DNA of 64,000 bases from Sphaerisporangium siamense (GTDB lineage Bacteria; Actinomycetota; Actinomycetes; Streptosporangiales; Streptosporangiaceae), in the NCBI RefSeq assembly GCF_014205275.1, contig NZ_JACHND010000001.1, positions 6,696,001 to 6,760,000 on the forward strand, read 5' to 3'. Position numbers and translations under genes: made by a program. A model generated the notes under the pieces. The model did no database searches and was not told the DNA's origin. It saw only the letters and a list, made by a program, of their open reading frames with translations. Below, in pieces: positions 34,778 to 44,327 of the stretch. The stretch's first letter is position 1, and each line of letters begins with the position of its first letter.

Positions 34778-35272
34778 ATGAGCACGGCGGAATCCGACGA
34801 ACTCGACCCCCACTGGCTGAGCAGCGGTGAGCAGCGTGCCTGGCGGGCTCACCTGTCCGCGCACAAGCTCCTCGAACACCGGCTCGACCGCGAGCTCCAG
34901 GAGTTCGGGCTGTCGATCAACGACTACGAGATCCTGGTCAACCTGTCGGAGAGCCCCGGGCACCGCATGCGCATGAGCGACCTGGCCGAGGCGACCATCC
35001 AGTCCAGGAGCCGCCTGTCGCACCAGATCGCCCGCATGGAGGCGTCCTCCCTGGTCTGCCGCGAGAGCTGCGCCGACGACCGGCGCGGCACGTTCGCCGT
35101 GCTCACCGAGCACGGCTGGGAGACGATCCAGCGGGTCGCCCCCACGCACGTCGCCAACGTCCGCTACCACTTCATCGACCGGCTCGCCCCCGAGCTGATC
35201 GGCGCCCTGGAGGCCGCTTACGCCCCGGTCGTGGCGCATCTGCTGAAGCTGCGGGCCGAGGAGCGCGCCTAG
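34778..35272 (+). CDS. MarR-family transcriptional regulator
   Basis: 164 aa. Winged helix at ~55-120: INDYEILVNLSESPGHRMRM, SDLAEATIQSRSRLSHQIAR, MEASSLVCRESCADDRRGTF, AVLTEHGWETI. Dimerisation helices lie at both ends. Two Cys (LVCRESCADD) in the wing region could sense oxidants. Start ATG 34778; longer frames reach into the divergent CDF promoter. Target genes may include the CDF transporter, but no clear palindrome was found in the 133-bp gap. Confidence 0.92.
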   Translation: MSTAESDELDPHWLSSGEQRAWRAHLSAHKLLEHRLDRELQEFGLSINDYEILVNLSESPGHRMRMSDLAEATIQSRSRLSHQIARMEASSLVCRESCADDRRGTFAVLTEHGWETIQRVAPTHVANVRYHFIDRLAPELIGALEAAYAPVVAHLLKLRAEERA

Positions 35273-35347
35273 CGGTCCTGGAGCGATCCCGAACCGATAC
35301 CCGCGAACGGGGCTGCGGACCCGGGAATGGTGGCTAGCATCCCGGCT

Positions 35348-36070
35348 GTGTCGAACAGGTCCGCTGAATCGCCGATGCCGCCCGCAGCGGGGCGGCGCAC
35401 CCCTCGCGTCCGCACGCTCGTGACGTTGCTGGCCGCGCTCTGCCTGGCCGCCGCCTGCTCGTCGCAGGGCGAGCTGCCCGCCGGTCCCGATCTCATGAAG
35501 AAGTCCGCCGAGGCCATGCGGTCGGTCAAGAGCGTGGCGTTCGCGATCACCACCGAGGGCAAGCCGCCCGTCCCGCTCAAGCGCGCCGAGGGCTCGTTGA
35601 TCACCAAGGGGGACGCCAAGGGGACCGTCCAGATCGAGGTGCTCGGCATGTTGCAGGAACTGGCGTTCGTGCTGACCGGCGACACCGTCTACTTCAAGGG
35701 CCCCACCGGCGGGTACCAGACCATGACCCGCGCGCAGCTCGCGCAGCTCTACGACCCGTCGGCCATCCTCGACCCGGACAAGGGGGTGGCGCGACTGCTG
35801 TCCGGCGCGACCGGGGCCACCACCGAGGCCGCGGAGGACGTCGAGGGTTCGCGCGCCTACCGGGTCGCGGCCACGCTGCCCCGGGAGGTCGTCACCGCCG
35901 TGGTGCCCGGGGTGCGGCAGGAGGTCAAGGGCACGTTGTGGGTGGACATGGCGAGCGGCCGGCTGGTGAAGGCGAGCCTGCCGATCTCCGAGGGGGCGAA
36001 CTCCGGCACGGTCCTGGTCACGCTGACCGACTACGACGCGCCGGTCACGATCGCCACGCCGGCGCCGTAG
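35348..36070 (+). CDS. LppX/LprA/F/G-family lipoprotein
   Basis: 240 aa from GTG 35348; TAGCAT eight bases before suggests a leaderless mRNA (ATG 35375 is the alternative). Signal peptide with lipobox LCLAAAC (Cys ~37). The mature part has the LppX_LprAFG pattern: LMKKSAEAMRSVKSVAFAI, GSLITKGDAKGTVQIEVLG, ELAFVLTGDTVYFKGPTGGY and ending GTLWVDMASGRLVKASLPI. In mycobacteria LprG carries triacylglycerol or lipoglycans across the cell envelope with the MFS protein P55. Here the MFS gene follows after 3 bases. Confidence 0.9.
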   Translation: MSNRSAESPMPPAAGRRTPRVRTLVTLLAALCLAAACSSQGELPAGPDLMKKSAEAMRSVKSVAFAITTEGKPPVPLKRAEGSLITKGDAKGTVQIEVLGMLQELAFVLTGDTVYFKGPTGGYQTMTRAQLAQLYDPSAILDPDKGVARLLSGATGATTEAAEDVEGSRAYRVAATLPREVVTAVVPGVRQEVKGTLWVDMASGRLVKASLPISEGANSGTVLVTLTDYDAPVTIATPAP

Positions 36071-36073
36071 CCG

Positions 36074-37915
36074 ATGGCCGGTCCCTCCGCACCGGGCGGC
36101 GTCCCGCACGACGCCGCCCGCCCCTCCAGCGGCCCGCCCCCGCACGACGGCACGCCTCTGCACGACGGTCCGCCCCCGAAAGACGGTCCGCCCCCGCAGG
36201 ACGGCATGCGCTCGCGGGACGGCATGCGCTCGCGGGACGGCATGCGCTCGCACGATGGTCCGCCCCTGCCGAGTGAGTCCCCCACGCAGGGTGAGCTGTC
36301 CCCGCAGGGTGACCCGACGCCTCGGGGCGGCTTCCCGTCACGGGCCGTGACCCGGCGCGCGGCGCTCGGGGTGGGCGGGGCGGCGGTGCTGCTCGCCGCC
36401 CTGGACGCCTACGTCGTGGTCACCGTCCTGGTGGACATCGCCACGGACGCCGGGGTGCCCGTCAACCACCTGGAGCGCGTCACCCCGGTCGTCACCGGCT
36501 TCCTGCTCGGGTACGTCGCCGCGATGCCGCTGCTCGGCCGCCTGTCGGACCGCTACGGCCGCAGGCCGCTCGTCCAGGCGTGCCTGGCGGGCTTCGCGGC
36601 GGGCTCGGCGGTGACGGCGCTGGCCGGCTCGATCCCCCTGCTGACGGCGGGCCGCACGCTGCAGGGCATCGCCGGGGGCGCGCTGCTGCCGATCACCATG
36701 GCGCTGATCGGCGACCTGTGGGACGAGCGCGCCCGGCCGATCGCGCTCGGCGCCGTCGGCGCGGCCCAGGAGCTCGGCAGCGTCCTCGGCCCCCTGTACG
36801 GCGCCGGGGTCGCCGCGGCGGTCGGCTGGCGCGGCATCTTCTGGATCAATATCCCGCTGGCCCTGCTCGCCGCCGTGGCCGTCCACCGGACGCTGCCCCG
36901 GACCGGCCCCGGGTCCGGCGTCAGGACCGGCCCCGCAACCGGCGCCGAGACCGGCGTGGGGAACGGCATTGCGACCGGCGCTGGGACCGGCCGGCGCGAC
37001 GCGGGCCGCGTCCGGATCGACGTGGTCGGGGGACTGCTGCTGGCGCTGGCCCTCGGCCTGCTCGTGGCCGGGCTCTACAACCCCGAGCCGGACAAGGCCG
37101 CGCTGCCCGCGTGGGGCCCGCCGGCCATCGGGGCGGGCCTGGCTGTGGGCGTGGCGTTCGTGCTGTGGGAGCGGCGCACCCCGGCCCGGCTGCTGGACAT
37201 GAGCGGCGTGCGCCGCCTGCCGTTCTCCGGCGCCCTGGTGACGAGCTTCCTCGCCGGGGCCGCGCTGCTGGTGACGCTGGTGAACGCGCAGCTCGTCGCG
37301 CAGACCCTGCTCGGCAGGGACGCCGTGGGCGGGGCGCTGGTGCTGTCGAGGTTCCTGGTCGCGCTGGCCGTGACGGCGTTCGCGGGCGGCCCGCTGGTCC
37401 GCCGCTTCGGCGAGCGGGCCGTGGCCGTGTCCGGGATGGCGGTGGCCGCCGCCGGGTACGCCCTGATCTCGCAGTGGCCGGTGGCGCTCGCCGACGCCCA
37501 CTATCCCCTGGGCCTGGCCCGCACCGACGTGGACCTGGCCGTCGCCGGGCTCGGCCTGGGCCTGGTGATCGCGCCGGTGTCCTCGGCCGTGCTGCGCCTG
37601 AGCCCGGCCGACCGGCACGGGCTGGTCTCGGCCGCGGTGGTGGTGGCCCGCATGATGGGCATGCTGCTCGGCGTCGCCGCGCTGTCGGCGTGGGGGTTCC
37701 ACCGCTTCCAGTCGCTGACGGCCGACCTGGACACGCCGCTGCCGTTCGGCGTGGAGCCCGCCGAGTACGCCCGCCGCCTGGCCGCCTACACCGCCGAGGT
37801 CACCCGGGCGCTGCATCAGGAGTACACCGAGATCTTCCTGCTGACGGCGATCGTCTGCGCGGCCGGAGCGCTCGCCGCGCTCACCCTGCCCGGACGGCGG
37901 CGCGAACGGTCGTGA
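36074..37915 (+). CDS. MFS transporter with repetitive N-terminal extension, P55-like
   Basis: 613 aa. The first ~90 residues are hydrophilic, Pro/Asp/Gly-rich and repetitive ([15 protein letters not shown], then DGMRSR three times). The transporter proper starts [20 protein letters not shown], with [14 protein letters not shown] (motif A) between helices 2 and 3 and about 13-14 hydrophobic segments, as in DHA2/P55-type proteins. A TG-rich loop (~275-310) divides the halves. Co-transcribed with the LprG-like lipoprotein gene, the arrangement of mycobacterial lprG-P55. A bidirectional hairpin separates it from der. Confidence 0.88.
   Translation: MAGPSAPGGVPHDAARPSSGPPPHDGTPLHDGPPPKDGPPPQDGMRSRDGMRSRDGMRSHDGPPLPSESPTQGELSPQGDPTPRGGFPSRAVTRRAALGVGGAAVLLAALDAYVVVTVLVDIATDAGVPVNHLERVTPVVTGFLLGYVAAMPLLGRLSDRYGRRPLVQACLAGFAAGSAVTALAGSIPLLTAGRTLQGIAGGALLPITMALIGDLWDERARPIALGAVGAAQELGSVLGPLYGAGVAAAVGWRGIFWINIPLALLAAVAVHRTLPRTGPGSGVRTGPATGAETGVGNGIATGAGTGRRDAGRVRIDVVGGLLLALALGLLVAGLYNPEPDKAALPAWGPPAIGAGLAVGVAFVLWERRTPARLLDMSGVRRLPFSGALVTSFLAGAALLVTLVNAQLVAQTLLGRDAVGGALVLSRFLVALAVTAFAGGPLVRRFGERAVAVSGMAVAAAGYALISQWPVALADAHYPLGLARTDVDLAVAGLGLGLVIAPVSSAVLRLSPADRHGLVSAAVVVARMMGMLLGVAALSAWGFHRFQSLTADLDTPLPFGVEPAEYARRLAAYTAEVTRALHQEYTEIFLLTAIVCAAGALAALTLPGRRRERS
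36195..36251 (+). repeat. 18-bp in-frame tandem repeat at the P55-like N-terminus
   Basis: GGCATGCGCTCGCGGGAC occurs three times (the last slightly changed), encoding DGMRSR units; the period of six codons preserves the frame. Confidence 0.85.
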
Positions 37916-37919
37916 GCCC

Positions 37920-37944
37920 GCGCCCCCCTTCGCGGGGGGGCGCG
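37920..37944. terminator. Bidirectional terminator between P55-like gene and der
   Basis: GCGCCCCCC pairs with GGGGGGCGC around a TTCGC loop in the 35-bp gap between two convergent genes. Confidence 0.8.
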
Positions 37945-37950
37945 GCGGCG

Positions 37951-39375
37951 TCACTTCTTCTTCGCGGCGCCCCGCTTGTCGCGGATCCTCATGGTGACCT
38001 CCAGCGGGGAGCCCGCGAAGCCGAACTCCTCGCGGATGCGGCGTTCCAGGAAGCGCCGGTAGGTCTCCTCCAGGAAGCCGGAGGTGAACAGCACGAACTT
38101 GGGCGGCTCGGTCGACGCCTGCGTCGCGAAGAGGACCTTGGGCTGCTTGCCGCCGCGCACGGGCGGCGGCGTGGCCGCGATCAGCTCCGACAGGAAGGCG
38201 TTGAGCCGGGCGGTGGGGACGCGGGTCGTCCACGACTCCAGGGCGCGCTCGATCGCCGGGACGAGGCGGTCGATGTGCCGGCCGGTCTTGGCGGAGATGT
38301 TCACGCGCAGCGCCCACGGCACGCGGACGAGCTGGCGGTCGATCTCTTTCTCCAGGTAGTACCGGCGGTCCTCGTCCACCAGGTCCCACTTGTTGAACGC
38401 CACCACCATGGCGCGCCCGGACTCGATCACCATGCTGATGATGCGCAGGTCCTGCTCGGTGAGGACGTCGGAGGCGTCGATGAGCACGACGGCGACCTCC
38501 GACCGCTCCAGCGCGGCCTTGGTGCGCATGCCCGCGTAGAAGTCGGCGCCCTGGAGCTGGCGCTCCCGGCGGCGGATGCCCGCGGTGTCGACGAAACGCC
38601 AGGTCTTGCCGCCCAGTTCGACCAGTTCGTCCACCGGGTCACGGGTGGTGCCCGCCATGGGGTCGACCAGCACGCGCTCCTCACCCGCGAGCTTGTTGAG
38701 CAGCGACGACTTACCGACGTTCGGCTTGCCGACCAGGGCGATCCTGCGCGGGCCGCGCTCGGCGGCGAACCGCTGCGGCGGCGCCTCGGGCATCTTGTCC
38801 AGCAGGACGTCCAGCAGGTCGCCGCTGGAGCGGCCGTGCAGGGCCGAGACGGGCTGCGGCTCGCCGAGGCCGAGCGACCACAGCGCCGAGGCCTCCAGCT
38901 CATGCCGCTGGTCGTCCACCTTGTTGGCGGCCAGCACGAGCGGCTTGCCCGAGCGGCGCAGCACCGAGGCCACGGTCTCGTCGGCGTCGGTCACCCCGAC
39001 CGTGGCGTCCACCACGAACAGGATCACGTCGGCCAGCTCGACCGCGACCTGGGCCTGCTCGGCGATGCGCAGCCCCATGCCGGTGGCCTCGGGGTCCCAG
39101 CCGCCGGTGTCGACCAGCGTGAACCTGCGGCCCCGCCAGACCCCTTCGTAGGTCACGCGGTCGCGCGTGACGCCGGGGACGTCCTCGACGACGGCCTCAC
39201 GGCGCCCGATGATGCGGTTGACCAGCGTGGACTTGCCCACGTTGGGACGGCCCACCACGGCGACGACCGGCAGGGGGCCGGAATCCGGCTCCGCCTCCGG
39301 CGTGGCGCCGTCCTCCTCGAATTCGGCGAGGTGGGCGGCGATCCAGCCGCCCTCGTCCTCGTACTCCCCCGTCAC
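37951..39375 (-). CDS. der: Ribosome-biogenesis GTPase Der (EngA)
   Basis: 474 aa from GTG 39375. Two tandem GTPase domains: G1 [15 protein letters not shown] and NKVDD in domain 1 (~38-200); [18 protein letters not shown] and NKWDLVD in domain 2 (~212-380). The C-terminal KH-like domain (~385-465) ends with the conserved RIREEFGF. Der acts in 50S subunit assembly. It closes the minus-strand core block; cmk is 107 bases upstream. Three overlapping GTGAC words lie at the start, which makes the exact GTG start ambiguous. Confidence 0.97.
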   Translation of the reverse strand: MTGEYEDEGGWIAAHLAEFEEDGATPEAEPDSGPLPVVAVVGRPNVGKSTLVNRIIGRREAVVEDVPGVTRDRVTYEGVWRGRRFTLVDTGGWDPEATGMGLRIAEQAQVAVELADVILFVVDATVGVTDADETVASVLRRSGKPLVLAANKVDDQRHELEASALWSLGLGEPQPVSALHGRSSGDLLDVLLDKMPEAPPQRFAAERGPRRIALVGKPNVGKSSLLNKLAGEERVLVDPMAGTTRDPVDELVELGGKTWRFVDTAGIRRRERQLQGADFYAGMRTKAALERSEVAVVLIDASDVLTEQDLRIISMVIESGRAMVVAFNKWDLVDEDRRYYLEKEIDRQLVRVPWALRVNISAKTGRHIDRLVPAIERALESWTTRVPTARLNAFLSELIAATPPPVRGGKQPKVLFATQASTEPPKFVLFTSGFLEETYRRFLERRIREEFGFAGSPLEVTMRIRDKRGAAKKK

Positions 39376-39482
39376 GTCACGTCACGTCCGTTCCGTTGTT
39401 TCTCGGCGCAGTTCTGCGCAGTCCTCGGCACACCGGTTCCGGCGGGCCGGGACGCCCTGACGGGGCCCGCGCGGGCCACGGG

Positions 39483-40139
39483 TCAGGTGCGCTCCTTCAC
39501 AAGTCGCAGCACCTCGGAGATGACCTCGTCCAGGTTGAGCTCCGTGGTGTCCAGTTCGACCGCGTCGGCCGCCATCACCAGAGGGTCGGCCTTGCGGGTG
39601 GAGTCGAAGGTGTCGCGCCTGGCCATCGCCAGGCGCTGCGCCTCGACCGTCGTGCCGGTGAGCTCGGCGCTGCGGCGCCGGGCGCGGGCCTCCGGGCTCG
39701 CCGTCAGGTAGACCTTGACCGGCGCGCCGGGGGCGACGACCGAGCCGATGTCACGCCCCTCCACGACGATGTCGCCGTCGCCGATGAGGGCGCGCTGCTC
39801 GGCGACCAGCCGGGCGCGGACCTCGGGGACGGCGCTCACCGCGGACACCGCGGAGGTGACCTCGTGGGTGCGGATCTCGGCGGACACCTCGCGCCCGTCC
39901 ACCGTGACGCCGGGGGCGTCGGGGTCGGTGGCGATGGTGAGCACCGGCTCGGCGGCGCGGGCGGCCACGGCCGCCGGGTCGCCGATCTCGACGCCGTGCT
40001 CCAGCATCCACCAGGTGATCGCACGGTACATCGCCCCGGTGTCGAGATAGCGAAGCCCGAGCGCGCGCGCGACCCCGCGCGAGGCGCTCGACTTGCCCGA
40101 CCCCGAAGGACCGTCCATGGCGACGACCAGTGCGGTCAC
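39483..40139 (-). CDS. cmk: Cytidylate kinase
   Basis: 218 aa. P-loop MDGPSGSGKSSASRGVA, YLDTGAMYRAITW (CMP site), VVEGRDIGSVVAPGAPVKVY and the LID segment ARARRRSAELTG. It makes CDP from CMP for nucleotide and DNA supply. Start GTG 40139 is chosen because GGAGGGAG is five bases before it; a longer frame reaches 40211 without one. Upstream is tyrA after 79 bases, downstream is der, the usual cmk-der order. Confidence 0.96.
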   Translation of the reverse strand: MTALVVAMDGPSGSGKSSASRGVARALGLRYLDTGAMYRAITWWMLEHGVEIGDPAAVAARAAEPVLTIATDPDAPGVTVDGREVSAEIRTHEVTSAVSAVSAVPEVRARLVAEQRALIGDGDIVVEGRDIGSVVAPGAPVKVYLTASPEARARRRSAELTGTTVEAQRLAMARRDTFDSTRKADPLVMAADAVELDTTELNLDEVISEVLRLVKERT

Positions 40140-40218
40140 GGCATCTCCCTCCGCCATCCCGATTGAGTTGTCCGCAACGAGGGTACCGGGAATCGTCCGC
40201 CACCCGGGCATCGACGGC

Positions 40219-41325
40219 CTAGGGCACGTGCCAGCCGTGCGCGCGCAGCGCCTCGGCCAGCGCCCCGGCCGCCTCGGGCTGCACCGACAGCTCGGCGGCG
40301 CCCAGCGGGAGGCCCGGGGCGTGCTCCAGGCGGACGTCCTCGATGTTGACCCCGGCGTCCCTGGCCACCTGGAACAGGCGGGCCAGCTCGCCGGGACGGT
40401 CGCCGACCAGCACCTGCACCACGGCGTACGACCTCGGGGGGCCGCCGTGCTTGCCGGGGATCCTGCTCTGGCCGGCGTTGCCGCGCCGCAACAGGTCGGT
40501 GACCTGGCCGATCGCCGGGGCCCCCTGGGCGGAGTCGCCCACCGCGACCTCCCGGAGGGCCCGCGCGGCCTCGTTCAGGTCGGCGGCCACCGCCTCCAGG
40601 ACCTCGGCCACCGGGCGGGCGTTGCCCGACAGGATCACCGTCCACAGCCCGGGGTCGCCCCCGGCGACGCGCGTCACGTCCCGCACGCCCGGCCCCGCCA
40701 GGCCGAGCGCCGTCTCCGACGCCTCGGCCAGCCGGGCCGCGACCGCGGACGCGGCGACGTGCGGGGCGTGGGAGACCAGGGCCACGGCCTCGTCGTGCGC
40801 GGACGGCTCGACCGGGACGGGGTTGGCGCCGCACAGGCCGATCAGCGACAGCACCGCCGCGACCGCCTCGGGCGCCGATTCGGCCGCCGGGCAGTACGCC
40901 CACGGGCGGCCGAGGAAGATGTCGGCGCGCGCCGCCGCCGGGCCGGAGCGCTCGCGCCCGGCGAGCGGGTGCCCGGCGACGTAGCTGGACATGTCGCAGC
41001 CGAGCGCGGCCGCCTGGGCGATCGGCAGGGCCTTGACGCTGGCCACGTCGGTGTAGAACCGGGCGGCGCCGGTCTTCTGCAGGTCGAGCAGCCACTGGGC
41101 CACGTACTGCGGCGGCACGGCGATCACCGCCAGGTCGGCGGGCGGGCCGTCCTTGGACCACGGAGCGCCCGCGCCGAGTTCGCTGGCCAGCCGCACGGCC
41201 GCGGGGTCGCGGTCGGCGAGCGCGACCGTCACCCCGTGCTCGCGCAGCGCGAGGGCGACGGACGTGCCGATCAGGCCCGTGCCGACGATCAGCGCGGTCT
41301 CGACGGCCCGGGGCTCGGCGTTCAC
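40219..41325 (-). CDS. tyrA: Prephenate dehydrogenase with ACT domain
   Basis: 368 aa from GTG 41325. NAD-binding IVGTGLIGTSVALALREHG (~14-32), catalytic His region YVAGHPLAGRERSGP (~138), helical dimer domain (~170-280, SHAPHVAASAVA), and a C-terminal ACT domain (~290-368: VQVLVGDRPGELARLFQVAR) that probably binds tyrosine for feedback. It converts prephenate to 4-hydroxyphenylpyruvate. The GTG overlaps the aroH stop (GTGA), so chorismate mutase and this enzyme are coupled. Confidence 0.95.
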   Translation of the reverse strand: MNAEPRAVETALIVGTGLIGTSVALALREHGVTVALADRDPAAVRLASELGAGAPWSKDGPPADLAVIAVPPQYVAQWLLDLQKTGAARFYTDVASVKALPIAQAAALGCDMSSYVAGHPLAGRERSGPAAARADIFLGRPWAYCPAAESAPEAVAAVLSLIGLCGANPVPVEPSAHDEAVALVSHAPHVAASAVAARLAEASETALGLAGPGVRDVTRVAGGDPGLWTVILSGNARPVAEVLEAVAADLNEAARALREVAVGDSAQGAPAIGQVTDLLRRGNAGQSRIPGKHGGPPRSYAVVQVLVGDRPGELARLFQVARDAGVNIEDVRLEHAPGLPLGAAELSVQPEAAGALAEALRAHGWHVP

Positions 41326-41681
41326 TGCGCGATGTCCACCCTCAGCGCGGCCGCGCCCTTGAGGTAGACGTGCTGGATCTCCTGCCGGGGCTTGGCCGTC
41401 TCGATGTGGGCCATCAGGCGCACCACGCGGGGCAGCGCGCTCGGCACGTCGATCTCGCTCGCGCAGATCAGCGGCACGTCGTGGAAGCCGAGCTTGCGCG
41501 CGGCCAGGGCCGGGAACTCGGAGGTGAGGTCCGGCGTGGCGGTGAAGATCACGCTGATCACGTCGTCGGTGGTCAGGGCGTTGCGCGCCATGACCTCGGT
41601 GACCAGCTCGGTCACCCCCGCCAGGATGGCCTCCCGTGTGTCGGCCTCGACCTGGACGGCGCCCCGGACCGCGCGCACCAT
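41322..41681 (-). CDS. aroH: Chorismate mutase, AroH type
   Basis: 119 aa, the beta-barrel AroH class, with MVRAVRGAVQVEADTREAIL, SVIFTATPDLTSEFPALAAR and the active-site segments ICASEIDVPSALPRVVRLMA and HVYLKGAAALRVD. AroH enzymes are trimers that turn chorismate into prephenate, the substrate of the next gene. The AAxxR of the active site (ALAARKLG) is kept. The start region is preceded by AAAGGAA. Confidence 0.96.
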   Translation of the reverse strand: MVRAVRGAVQVEADTREAILAGVTELVTEVMARNALTTDDVISVIFTATPDLTSEFPALAARKLGFHDVPLICASEIDVPSALPRVVRLMAHIETAKPRQEIQHVYLKGAAALRVDIAQ

Positions 41682-41808
41682 GGCAAATTCCTTTCACCTA
41701 CCGCCGCGCCCGCTCGGCGGGCCTGAACCGGCCCCGGGAAGGCCCGGGCGGCCGGGGACGTCCCCGGCGTGCCCGGTGATTCCCGGCAGGCCTCACCTTC
41801 CCGACAGG

Positions 41809-43746
41809 TTACATTCCCACGACCGCGTAAAGGTCGCCGACCTCCTTGAGGCTGAGCGTCCGCATCGTGCCCGGCTTGAGACGGCCCAGCTTGACGGGGC
41901 CGAACTCGATGCGGGCCAGATCGATCACGGGGTGGCCCACGGCCTCCAGCAGGCGGCGGACGACGTGCTTGCGGCCCTCGTGGATGACGACCTCCACCAG
42001 GGCCTGCTGGCCGTGCTCCTGGACGATCTTGAAGTCGTCGGCCTTGACGACGCCGTCCTCCAGCTCGACCCCGTCGCGCAGCACCCGGCCGAGGCCGCGC
42101 GGGATCGGGCCGGGCACCTTCGCCCAGTACTTCTTCTGCACGCCGAAGCTCGGGTGGGTGAGACGGTGGGCCAGCTCGCCGTCGTTGGTGAGGATGATCA
42201 GGCCCTCGGTCTCGGTGTCCAGGCGGCCGACGTGGAACAGCCGCTCGGCGCGGTCGACGACGTAGTCGGCCAGCGAGGGGCGGCCCTCGGGGTCGGACAT
42301 CGTGCTGATCACGCCGATCGGCTTGTTGATCGCGAAGTACACCTGGTCGGGCGCGGTGGGGATGCGCTTGCCGTCCACGTGGATGACCTGCTTGGCCGGG
42401 TCCACGCGGGCGCCGAAGCGCCGCACGACCTGGCCGTCCACGGTGACGCGGCCCTCGCCGATCATCTCCTCGCAGGTGCGCCTGGCCGCGACGCCCGCCG
42501 TGGCGAGGACCTTCTGCAGGCGCACGCCGCCCGGCACCTCGGTGGTGTCGCGCTCGTCGGTGTAGTCGGAGGGGTAGAAGTCGGGGTCGCGCAGCGGCTG
42601 GCGCGCGCTCTTGAACGCCCCGCCCCGCCCGGCGCGCGGCGCCTGGGGACGCCCCTCGCCCCGGCGTCCGCGGACGTCGGCCTCGCGCCGCCCGCCCACG
42701 CCGCCCTCGCGCCGCCCGGCCGTGCCGCCGGTCCGTCCGCCCCCGCGGGCCACCGCGCCGCGGCCCTCCTCGGAGCGGCCGTACCGCCCCCGGGAACTCG
42801 CCGGGGTGCCGCCGATGGTGCGGATCTCGTCGCGTCCGTACCGGCCCTCGCCGGACTCCCGCGCGGGCCGATCCCTGCCGGCCTCGTCCCGCCCGTACCG
42901 CGGCCTGTCCCGGCCCGCGTCCTCACGGCCGAACCGAGGCCGGTCCCGGCCCGCGTCCTGCCTGCCGAAGCGAGGCCGGTCGCGACCCGCGTCCTCACGG
43001 CCGAACCGAGGCCGGTCGCGGCCCGCGTCGCCGCCGCCGGAGCGGGGACGGTCACGGCCCGCGTCCTCACGGCCGAAGCGGGGACGGTCACGGCCGGAGT
43101 CGTCGCGGGTGTAGCGGCCGCGCGTGGCGCCGCGCCCGTCCCTCGGGGCGCCGCCGCGGTCGTCATCGCGGCGGTCGCGGAAGGAACCCTCGCCGCGGGA
43201 CGCGCCGCGCCGGTCGTCGCCGGCGAAGCCCCCGCGGTCGTAGGAACTCCTCCGGTCGTAGGAGGAGCCGCGGTCGTAGGAGTCCGCCCGGCGGCCGGCG
43301 GCGGAGGAGCCGCCCCGGCCCGCGCGGATGGACCCGCCGCGCTCGTCGTCGCCCCTGCCGTACCTGCCGCGGGACCCGCCCCGCGCCGCCCCGTACGCCG
43401 AGGAGCCCCCGGACGAGGGGCCGCCCCGGGAGCCGCCCCGCGGGCCGCCCTCGAAGGAGCGGGAACCGTCGCGCCCGCGGGGGTCGCGGTCGTCGTCACG
43501 GGCGAACGCGCCGCGCCCGCCCTTCGAGGCACCCCGCTCGCCGGTGCCGCGCCGCCCCTCCGGGCGGAAGGCGTCTCCGCGGTCGCCCGCGCCACGGAAG
43601 CCGCCCCGGGAACCACCCCGGGGCGCGCCTCCTCCGCGAGGGCCGCCGGAACCGCCACGGGATCCCGCGCCCGCCCGGGAACCGGGGGCGTCGCCGCGTC
43701 CTCGACCGCGTCCATCACCGGACGGGGTGCCACGCCTACTGTTCAC
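41809..43746 (-). CDS. RluB-type rRNA pseudouridine synthase with ~390-residue RGG/DR-rich N-terminal extension
   Basis: 645 aa, whereas RluB-family enzymes are ~250. The C-terminal ~240 residues are a normal S4 domain (VRLQKVLATAGVAARRTCEE) plus catalytic domain with HVGRLDTETEGLIILTNDG (catalytic Asp ~509) and VVIHEGRKHVVRRLLEAVGH. The first ~390 residues have only low-complexity sequence: GGPRGGSRGG, YDRGSSYDRR, then about eight copies of a 12-residue unit AGRDRPRFGRED. The extension is disordered and very basic/acidic, as in RNA-binding helper tails. The GTG overlaps the scpB stop (GTGA). Confidence 0.93.
   Translation of the reverse strand: MNSRRGTPSGDGRGRGRGDAPGSRAGAGSRGGSGGPRGGGAPRGGSRGGFRGAGDRGDAFRPEGRRGTGERGASKGGRGAFARDDDRDPRGRDGSRSFEGGPRGGSRGGPSSGGSSAYGAARGGSRGRYGRGDDERGGSIRAGRGGSSAAGRRADSYDRGSSYDRRSSYDRGGFAGDDRRGASRGEGSFRDRRDDDRGGAPRDGRGATRGRYTRDDSGRDRPRFGREDAGRDRPRSGGGDAGRDRPRFGREDAGRDRPRFGRQDAGRDRPRFGREDAGRDRPRYGRDEAGRDRPARESGEGRYGRDEIRTIGGTPASSRGRYGRSEEGRGAVARGGGRTGGTAGRREGGVGGRREADVRGRRGEGRPQAPRAGRGGAFKSARQPLRDPDFYPSDYTDERDTTEVPGGVRLQKVLATAGVAARRTCEEMIGEGRVTVDGQVVRRFGARVDPAKQVIHVDGKRIPTAPDQVYFAINKPIGVISTMSDPEGRPSLADYVVDRAERLFHVGRLDTETEGLIILTNDGELAHRLTHPSFGVQKKYWAKVPGPIPRGLGRVLRDGVELEDGVVKADDFKIVQEHGQQALVEVVIHEGRKHVVRRLLEAVGHPVIDLARIEFGPVKLGRLKPGTMRTLSLKEVGDLYAVVGM
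42840..43110 (-). repeat. 36-bp in-frame tandem repeat in the RluB-like extension
   Basis: About eight units encode D/E-A-G-R-D-R-P-R-F/Y-G-R-E/Q; neighbouring units differ by a few bases, mostly silent or conservative. The period is 12 codons. Confidence 0.85.
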
Positions 43747-44327
43747 TTCTGTTGCTCCTCTAAGGTTTCCACGTCGTCGGGGAGGAACGGGGCGAGCGCG
43801 GGGAGCTCGTCGAGACTCCGCAGCCCCAGCCTCTCCAGGAAGTACGAGCTCGTGCGGTAGAGCACCGCCTGGCTCTCGGGGTCGGTGCCGGCCTCTTCCA
43901 CCAGGCCGCGCGCCACGAGCGTGCGCATGACGCCGTCGCTGTTGACGCCCCGGATCGCGGCGACCCGCGCCCGGTTCACCGGCTGCCGGTAGGCCACGAC
44001 CGCGAGCGTCTCCAGCGCGGCCTGCGTCAGCCGCGTCTGCTGCCCGTCGCGGACGAAACGCTCCACGTGGGCGGCCTGGTCGGCCCGCGTGTAGAAACGC
44101 CAGCCGCCCGCCACCTCTCGGAGATCGAAACCACGGCCGTCGCGCGTGTATTCCGCCGCCAGCTCGCGCAGGGTCTCGGTGACCTCGCGCACGGGACGCT
44201 CCAGCACCTGCGCCAAGGTGATCTCGGCCACCGGCTCGTCCACGACGAGCAGGATCGCCTCCAGGGCGGCGCGCAGGGCCGTCCCGTCCCGGAGGGCGGG
44301 GACGCCCGGGGCGTCCTCAGGAGTCAT
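43743..44327 (-). CDS. scpB: Segregation and condensation protein B
   Basis: 194 aa of two winged helices: LRAALEAILLVVDEPVAEIT, TLRELAAEYTRDGRGFDLRE, WRFYTRADQAAHVERFV and TQAALETLAVVAYRQPVNRA, RVAAIRGVNSDGVMRTLVAR, GLVEEAGTD. It joins ScpA and SMC in the bacterial condensin. The start MTPEDAPG overlaps the scpA end by 11 bases; a longer frame to 44411 is antisense-like in composition. Confidence 0.95.
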   Translation of the reverse strand: MTPEDAPGVPALRDGTALRAALEAILLVVDEPVAEITLAQVLERPVREVTETLRELAAEYTRDGRGFDLREVAGGWRFYTRADQAAHVERFVRDGQQTRLTQAALETLAVVAYRQPVNRARVAAIRGVNSDGVMRTLVARGLVEEAGTDPESQAVLYRTSSYFLERLGLRSLDELPALAPFLPDDVETLEEQQK

